The notes under the pieces: generated by a model
Told to the model about the DNA's origin: nothing
The model's database searches: none
The model's input: only the letters and a program-made list of their open reading frames with translations
Assembly: GCF_030272615.1 (NCBI RefSeq)
Contig: NC_081413.1
Location: 146,298,476 to 146,362,475 of the forward strand
Length of the DNA stretch: 64,000 nucleotides
Source of the DNA: Cryptomeria japonica
Lineage: Eukaryota > Streptophyta > Pinopsida > Cupressales > Cupressaceae
Direction of reading: 5' to 3'
Shown: piece after piece, positions 57,301-64,000 of the stretch
How positions within the stretch are numbered: position 1 is the first letter of the stretch
How the letters are laid out: each line of letters opens with the position of its first letter
Made by a program: the position numbers and the translations under genes

Positions 57301-59142
57301 TGCACGGATGCTTCCTTAGATGGATTGGGAGCAGTTCTTATGCAAGAGGGTAGGGTTATAGCATACGAGTCTAGGAAACTTAAGACTCACGAGCTTAACT
57401 ACCCTACGCACGACCTAGAGCTTGCGGCAGTTGTACATGCACTTGTGAGGTGGAGACACTTCCTTTTAGGTCATCACTTCGAGCTTCATTCGGACCATCA
57501 GAGTTTGCAGTATATCTTCACCCAGCCTAACCTTAATGCACGTCAGAGGAGATGGATGGAGTTCCTTTGTGAGTATGATTTTGATGTTCATTACATCAAA
57601 GGAAAGGAGAATGTGGTTGCAGATGCCCTAAGTAGGAGACGACACGAGGTTTACACCATATCCATGAGCACTGATTTGAGAGACCCTATTTTGCAGCGAT
57701 TGCCAGAGGATGATTGGTATCTAGAGGTTTGTCAGAGGATCCGTAATCAGGAGACCCTGGAGGGGAAGTTTGTGGAATACTCTTTGGAGTCCGATGGTTT
57801 ATTACGCCATAGAGGGCGCATTTATGTACCCTCTCCTGGGGGTTTGCGAGATTTCATTATCATGGAGGCTCATAGAGCTCCTTATGCAGTACATCCCGGG
57901 GTTAAGAAGATGCATGCTGACTTGAGGCAGTTATATCATTGGCCAGGAATGCGGCAGCTTATCGCTGAGTTAGTAGCCCGATGCCTTGAGTGTCAGAGAG
58001 TCAAGGCAGAGCACCACCATCCAGGAGGGTTACTCCAGTCCCATGCTATACCAGAGTGGAAGTGGGATACTATATCCATGGACTTCATTATTGGTCTTCC
58101 TATGTCATCGCGTCGCCATGATGCTATCTTGGTGACAGTTGACAAATTGACCAAAGTAGCCCACTTCTCACCAGTTCGGACTACCTTCACAGCTCCAGCA
58201 GTGGCACAGGTGTTCTTACGAGACATTGTTAGGCTTCATGGTGTCCCACGCAACATTATCTCTGATAGGGATTCTCTCTTTACATCTTCCTTTTGGAAGG
58301 CATTACAGGCAGCGTTGGGCACCAAGCTCAACTTTAGCACAGCCTATCATCCAGAGACAGATGGCCAGATAGAGCGGGTTAACCAGGTATTAGAGGATAT
58401 GCTCCGCATGTACGTCATGGATCATCAGACCCGATGGGAGGAGTACCTACATTTAGTAGAATTTGCCTATAATAATGGGCATCACACTTCTTTGGGGATG
58501 CCACCCTTTCAGGCTTTGTACGGCAGACCATGCAGGACACCTTTGAGTTGGGATCGTATTGAGGACAGAGTGGCCATAGGCCCTGAGTTGGTCCGTGATA
58601 TGGAGCAACAGGTAACTTTGATTAGACAGCGCCTTAGAGAGGCACAGGATAGGCAGAAGAAATATGCAGATGCAAAGAGGATAGACTGGAGTTACATGGT
58701 TGGGGACAGAGTTTTCCTGAGAGTGCGACCGCATAAGAGTCCAATCCGCTATGGAAAGGGTTCTAAGCTCGCACCTCGCTTTGTTGGACCCTTCAAGATC
58801 CTTGAGAGGATAGGACCAGTTGCTTATCGCCTAGCTTTGCCACCTAGCCTATCACGCATCCACGATGTGTTTCATGTGTCAGTTTTGAGAAAGTATATCT
58901 ATGATGAGTCTCATATTTTAGACTGGGATGCCTTGCAGGTGGAGTCGGACGGGCAGCTAGCCTTGGAGCCCATTCGCATTTTGGCTCGCCGGACGTTGGC
59001 CCTTCGAGGTCGAGAGCTAGACCAGGTTAGGGTCCAGTGGGATTGCTATGATGAGGTTACAGCTTCATGGGAGGATACAACACGTATGAGATCACAGTAC
59101 CCTCATCTTTTTGATGAACTCCAGGAGGACGTTCATGCCTAG
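54376..59142 (+). pseudogene. K1 gag-pol polyprotein with chromodomain
   Basis: A single frame of 1,589 codons from ATG 54376 (MPPTTRQARKHGRG) to TAG 59140, broken by TAG 55273, TGA 55312 and TAA 57181 but with no frameshift. Gag: LQPPSFGGTTDGVEAEAWLL, STWWKQEEF, YESKFIELLPY, then zinc knuckle [14 protein letters not shown] (about residue 420). Protease: [12 protein letters not shown] (about 492). [22 protein letters not shown] and FLDDILIYS (about 829). RNase H: CTDASLDGLGAVL (about 976). Integrase: HPGVKKMHADLRQLYHWPG with CLECQRVK, then core residues in SMDFIIGLP, ISDRDSLF and ETDGQIERVNQ. GPY/F-like: LAPRFVGPFKIL (about 1470). Chromodomain: LEPIRILARRTLALRG...VQWDCY...SWEDTTRMR, residues about 1526-1585, which in other chromoviruses directs integration to heterochromatin. 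The catalytic residues look intact apart from the nonsense codons. Confidence 0.95.
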
Positions 59143-59152
59143 AGGGGGAGGG
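59141..59152 (+). other. Polypurine tract of K1
   Basis: agagggggaggg lies directly before the 3' LTR and overlaps the gag-pol stop codon. Confidence 0.9.
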
Positions 59153-62100
59153 TGTGAGGCCCTACCCCGACCCATCCTATCCTTTCAGTTATTTTCATTT
59201 TGGAACTATTTTGGATGCTAGTTTTGACACACTATGGATATAGAACTTTTCATGATTCCGCGATTTTGGTAACATTGATATATGTGGATGCTTCATTTCT
59301 ATGCCTTGTAGATTATAGAATATTATATGATTCTAGATTAGGGTAATATTGTGATGATGCAGGTTATTATCTGAATTTCAGGATTTGATAAAATGTTAGG
59401 AAAATGTTTGCATATCTTGTAGATGGATCAAATTTTGAGGATTATGAGGAGATTGCTTGAATTGTGACAAATCATATTTCATAATGTCAAGTCTTTGCAA
59501 AATGAATGTATTGTATTTTGATTATGTAATATATATCATATGAGGTTATTTGGAAAGTACTAATGTTTAAATTGAGATGTGCAGGAAATTATCCATGTGA
59601 CCATGGAAATATTATGGAGAATCAAGCCTAGGCCAATGTGCGTTAGTAAAACCAGGGGTTGTCTATTTGGAGAGCCAACACCCCGTATGTACTGTATTTT
59701 ATTCGTAAATGTAAAATGTTGCATGAGTGTAATTTGTACTTATTTGATTGATTAAATTGTTTAAGGGACAATTGCCATGTGGTTATTGTGATGTGGAATT
59801 ATTTTGTAGTGTCACTTGACACCTATGTAGTATGTTGTGTTGGCAATTGTCATGTCACCTTTTTGAAAGTTTTATTTTTGTTAATGGTTATATCCCCTAA
59901 TTATCCTTGAAGGAACCAAGAAATCTAGGTTAGAGAGCCACAAGGAAGGTCAACTCAGAGTTGACCCGTAGGTTAACTTCAGGTGAACTTTCTGAAGGTC
60001 AAATCAACTCCTAGAGTCAATTTTAGAGCTTTTCTATTAGGCCTCATGGGGTACCTATGGGTGAAGGCCAAAATTGGCCATGTGTCTTTCCCTTAGGACT
60101 TGTTTAACCACCCAAAAAAGTGGTTTTCCCAAGATGGACGAATTCCATCTATAGGAGTGCCATCCTTGGAAGGAGAACCTTCTTGGAGATAGTAATCCCT
60201 CTTCCCCATTCCATTTCCCTTCTCTAGGCACCTAGGTTAGGGAGTGTGTAAGACCTAGGGAAGACCAACCCAATGGGAGATCACTCACTCTATCCAAGAA
60301 GTTGGAAGGAGTGAGAGAGGCCTTCTTAGGCTAAGAATGGAAGCTTAGTGAGCTAATCACCCACTCTCCACTTTTGGAGATTTTTGGAAAAATTTGAAAA
60401 GAAAAACCAGTTTTAGAAAATTTAGAGGAATTTTGGTGGCCAAGGATTGCAGAAAGTTGTGTGGATTGGGCAGCTCATCTCCAACTAAGTTTAGCATACC
60501 TATTGGCAGAATAAGGTTGGTTGTTATCTCCTCTTGTTCATGTTGTTTATCTTAGTTATGTTGTTTTGTTGAAGGAAAGAAATGCTTGTAAAGAAAGTGT
60601 GTATGTATAATGTTGTTGAAGAAAATAATGTGTAGTTCTTTCCTATGTTTCTTTTTCTGTTTTGTGTTCTTGCTTTGGGAGTGTCCAAGATCTTCTACTC
60701 TTGGGAGAGTAGGATGATCTTGGGGTGGAAGAAGCATGACAGCCTTGGGTGAGAGGCTCTCCTTAAGGAGAGTGATCTCAAGGGTGTCCTTTGTGACCCT
60801 TGCTGCATAGCCTTGTGTATGCATTTGGGGGTCATAAGGGGAGAGAAATGGCTTTGAGCCTTTGGGGGGATAAGGTGTGTGAGATGAATTCTGTTGGGTA
60901 TTTTGTGTTGCCATGAGGTGGCTTGTGTTATATTTTTGGCTGCAGTCTCCCCAACGGTACTTGGTCCACTTCCACCCATAGATTGATCTCCACAAATGTG
61001 GTGATAGTGTAGCTTGGGATGGGAAAGTGTATGTGTTGTGTGTTTGCCCTATTGCTATGTTGTATTGCTTGGTTGTAACCCGTCTAGGTCTTGATTCTCC
61101 TAGCTCGGGGGTGGCTTCTGGTAAGCCTAGGCTGGGAGGTGAGCATCCCATGGTCACAGTCCTAAAACTTTACTTGCAGGTGGCTTGGGGAAAAAGACTA
61201 GGAGTTGCAGATTTTGTGTTGCAGACTTCTATTTCAGATTTCTGATTTTTATTTAAATGCAGAAAAGAAGAAAGAAATGTAACCTTATGATTTGTAGCAA
61301 AAATAAAAAAAAAGAAGAGAAAGTGCATATGTAAATATAGGGCTTAAAATGATTCTGTTTCTGTTTAAATAAATGTAATTATTATTTTCTGTGTAAAGAT
61401 TAGAAAAAAAAAAGGGACTGTTAGATTATCTACCCATTTTCTATTTGGGCTATTGTAACTATCATTCTGGAAAAACAATGTAAATGTAATTCTTTTTATT
61501 ATATTTTTATGTCTATTGTGTTTGTTGTAGTCTACATTTAAATCTGGTTTGTAACATGTTATTTACTGCAATATTAAAGAAAAGAAAACAGAAAAAAAAA
61601 AGATGCATTAGGATTTCTTATTCACTATTTACTAGTTTATTTACTGCAAATGTTAAAGAAAGAAAAAGAAGAAATGCAGTAGGGTTATTATTTACTTGTT
61701 TAGTTTTATATTCTGTTATTTTATGTCTATTAGAAAGAAAGGAGAACCAGTATTGCTTTATTGCTGTAGAAAGTTTAAATAAAAGAAAGAAATAAATAGA
61801 CCTATTCTAAATGCTGTTAGAAGACTAAAAACGGAATGTAGATGGTTAAAAACCTCAGATCAATATAAGGGTTTTTAACCCTATTACTTCAACATTTAGT
61901 CATATATATCTCTATATGTATATAGGTATATATATTGAAAATATATACCTATATAGATATAAAATATATACATATATAAGCTCCCTGTATGTGCATACCC
62001 CTGTAACAACAAAATAAAGGATGCATTTTGAACTTGTGCATCTCTGTTTCAAACATATAAAAGAATTGCAGAATAAACTTCGTATATATATATATATATA

Positions 62101-63850
62101 TATCTGCATCTGAAACACATACCCTGTAGATGTCTGTAGAACAAAACCAACAAAGACATTTATGTTATGATCTGATCATAACAATGGATATATGTGTATA
62201 TAAACATATATATACAAATATATATATATATATATACATATATATTCGATATATTCAAAAAAAATCACATCTTATAACATTTTTACCAAAACCACGAAAT
62301 ATAATAAAATGTGTTTTTTTAAAAAAAAAAAATGAGGAAATGGAGTCACGCGGGTCGCTGTGTGTAACACAGTGGACGGCCACGGCCGAGCCACTGTGCT
62401 ACACACAGTGGGCGGCGCCGAAGGGCACCGCACTGTGTCTAACATAGTGGGCGGTCGCGGCCGCCACTGTGCTACGCATAGTGAACGGCGCCCGCCACTG
62501 TGTGTATACACAGTGGGCGGCGGCTATGCCGTCCGCCACTGTGTGTACACAAAGTGGGCGGCGCGGCCGCCACTGTGTGTATACACAGCGGCGCCCGGGA
62601 AAACCCTTCCTCCACCGCCTTCTTCCCACATGGAACCCTTCGCCTCCGTACCTGCGATCTCTCTCTCCCTCAAACAAAATAAGCAATAAAATATAGGGGT
62701 TTAATAAACCCTAACCCATTTCGGGTTAGGGTATAAAAGGGTAAAAATAAAATAAGACAAGTGTTATATATAAAAATGCAACCCTAACCCAATTTCGGGT
62801 TAGGGTTAGCATTATAAGAATTTTATATATATATATATATATATAAATGAATATATTTATATATATATACATATATATTTATATATATATATATATATAT
62901 AAGAGATTTAGATTGGTGTATTATAATTTGATTTTTAATTTCACAATGAGGGTTAGTATATAAGAATTTATACTGTGATTTTATATATATAAGGAATTTT
63001 AAATTGGGATTTTAAAGTTAGATTTTAGTATATAATTTGGGGTTAAGTTTATAATTGAAATATTATGGAAATTTAAACCCTGATTTTAATAATTGAATTA
63101 TTATGGGATTTTAGACTTTTGATTTTAATATATATAAATATGGGGTTAATTTAATAATTGAACAATTATAAGTTCCCATTCCGTAGAAATTTAAATTTCA
63201 ATTAATTCAAGGGGGTTAATAATATAGGACTATTATAGTTGGATAAACTATACGTTTAATCCAGCAATATATTTAATTAATCAATGGACTTACCCCCCCC
63301 CATGTAATTGGACGATAGGAAAATTTGAAAGAAGGAATTTGTAAATTTAGGAACCTTAAGCCCTTGAGATCGATTTTTGGTCGGATTGAAAATTAATTGA
63401 CAAAATCAAGGGGTTTAGGGAAAATCAGAATTGGCCTTAGCTCATTGTCGGTTTTAGTGGGCAAATGACATTGTAGTAATTCGAAACCCTCATCGGGTGG
63501 ATGTGTATAATAAATTTTATAAAAGTATCAAATAATCATTAGCAATATCATTATATGACCTGGAATGATTTAATACGTCTAGATAGCCAATTTTCCCTTG
63601 ATTTAATTAGCGGCAATTTGTCTTAGGTAATTGAGCTAGCTAACTAATCGGCAATGCAAAATTAATCTCCACCAATCAAGTCACTCGCTCGAGTTGGTTA
63701 TTTAACTTAACCGTAGTAAGTAAGTTTATTTACTTCCTAGATAAGACAAAACTTTAAATGCAGTTGTTATGTAATAGGATTTTTAGCGAGTTCATGACGT
63801 CAAAAAAATTCGTTGTTCCGTTTTTGTGCCCTAAAGTTTTGGGCACGACA
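59153..63850 (+). repeat. 3' LTR of K1, shared with a tandem copy
   Basis: Starts tgtgaggccctaccccg and ends gggcacgaca, 4,698 bases. Nearly identical to the 5' LTR except for TA-run length. It contains seven palindromes (62356-62590), a TATA box at 62732 and the telomere-like inverted repeats. It also acts by position as the 5' LTR of the next copy. Confidence 0.95.
62356..62590. repeat. Array of seven palindromes in K1 3' LTR
   Basis: Same array as 52694-52928 with a few substitutions (for example gtgtctaacatagtg in unit 3 and acacaaagtg in unit 6), which weaken the arms. Confidence 0.88.
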
Positions 63851-64000
63851 TTTTGGTATCAGAGCAAGGTTTCCAACACTAGGAACCTTTCTCCATTACG
63901 TTTCGCTTTAATTATCTAAATTAATCAAATATTTTCTTAAACGGAAAAATATAAATATAAATATATGAAAATTAAATTATTTAATTAATTGTTTATTTAT
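63851..64000 (+). mobile_element. Start of a second K1 internal region (tandem copy)
   Basis: The 150 bases match 54203-54352 with no difference that I can see: the PBS tggtatcagagc, the ccaacactaggaacc leader and the AT-rich run before gag. It continues past the window edge. Confidence 0.93.

Overview
The window is plant nuclear DNA built almost entirely from nested LTR retrotransposons. I see no host protein gene, tRNA, rRNA or CRISPR array. The evidence for a plant is Ty1/copia and Ty3/gypsy polyproteins of plant type, primer-binding sites matching the initiator-Met tRNA, a chromodomain gypsy element with very long LTRs, and a Tat-like gypsy element carrying an antisense plant-mobile-domain gene. 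The density and depth of nesting suggest a large, repeat-rich genome, possibly a gymnosperm; that last step is inference only.

Layout. (a) 1-3077: an AT-rich remnant, then the 3' end of a plus-strand copia with its 3' LTR. (b) 3078-8518: degenerate repeat DNA split by a 4.77-kb solo LTR (3411-8180, TSD cactc). (c) 8519-25550: a decayed gypsy element, G1 (LTR, gag, protease, no RT found). It is interrupted by a complete copia, C1 (9329-23230, TSD aacaa), which is itself interrupted by a pol-less element, N1 (14219-20960, TSD tattg). (d) 25551 to about 46185: a minus-strand copia, C2, inserted in the 3' LTR of G1. C2 is interrupted by a solo copia LTR (27600-28669, TSD cttga) and by a Tat-like gypsy, T1 (31317-44104, TSD atgtt). 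(e) 46186-49350: the 3' end of a probable minus-strand gypsy-like element and the 3' end of another minus-strand copia. (f) 49351-64000: a chromodomain gypsy, K1, with about 4.8-kb LTRs. Its 3' LTR is followed directly by a second copy of the K1 internal region, so the elements lie in tandem.

The most unusual system is N1. It has LTRs, a PBS and a PPT, but in place of gag-pol it has a coiled-coil protein with zinc knuckles and a separate frame of about 1,150 codons with a globular N-terminus, a lysine-rich stretch and a C-terminal coiled coil. It shares a 17-nt leader motif (identical to C1, one mismatch to C2) and the PPT-flanking block with autonomous copia elements, which suggests it was mobilised by them in trans. 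Also notable: the spliced antisense plant-mobile-domain gene and missing gag in T1; a phased array of 7-8 short palindromes with telomere-like inverted repeats next to a TATA box in the K1 LTR; and recurrent CAG-to-TAG nonsense changes, the pattern expected from deamination of CHG-methylated cytosine.

Almost all coding regions are broken by stops or frameshifts. Boundaries backed by target-site duplications are exact; others are approximate. Similarity statements come from reading the sequence, not from a database search.
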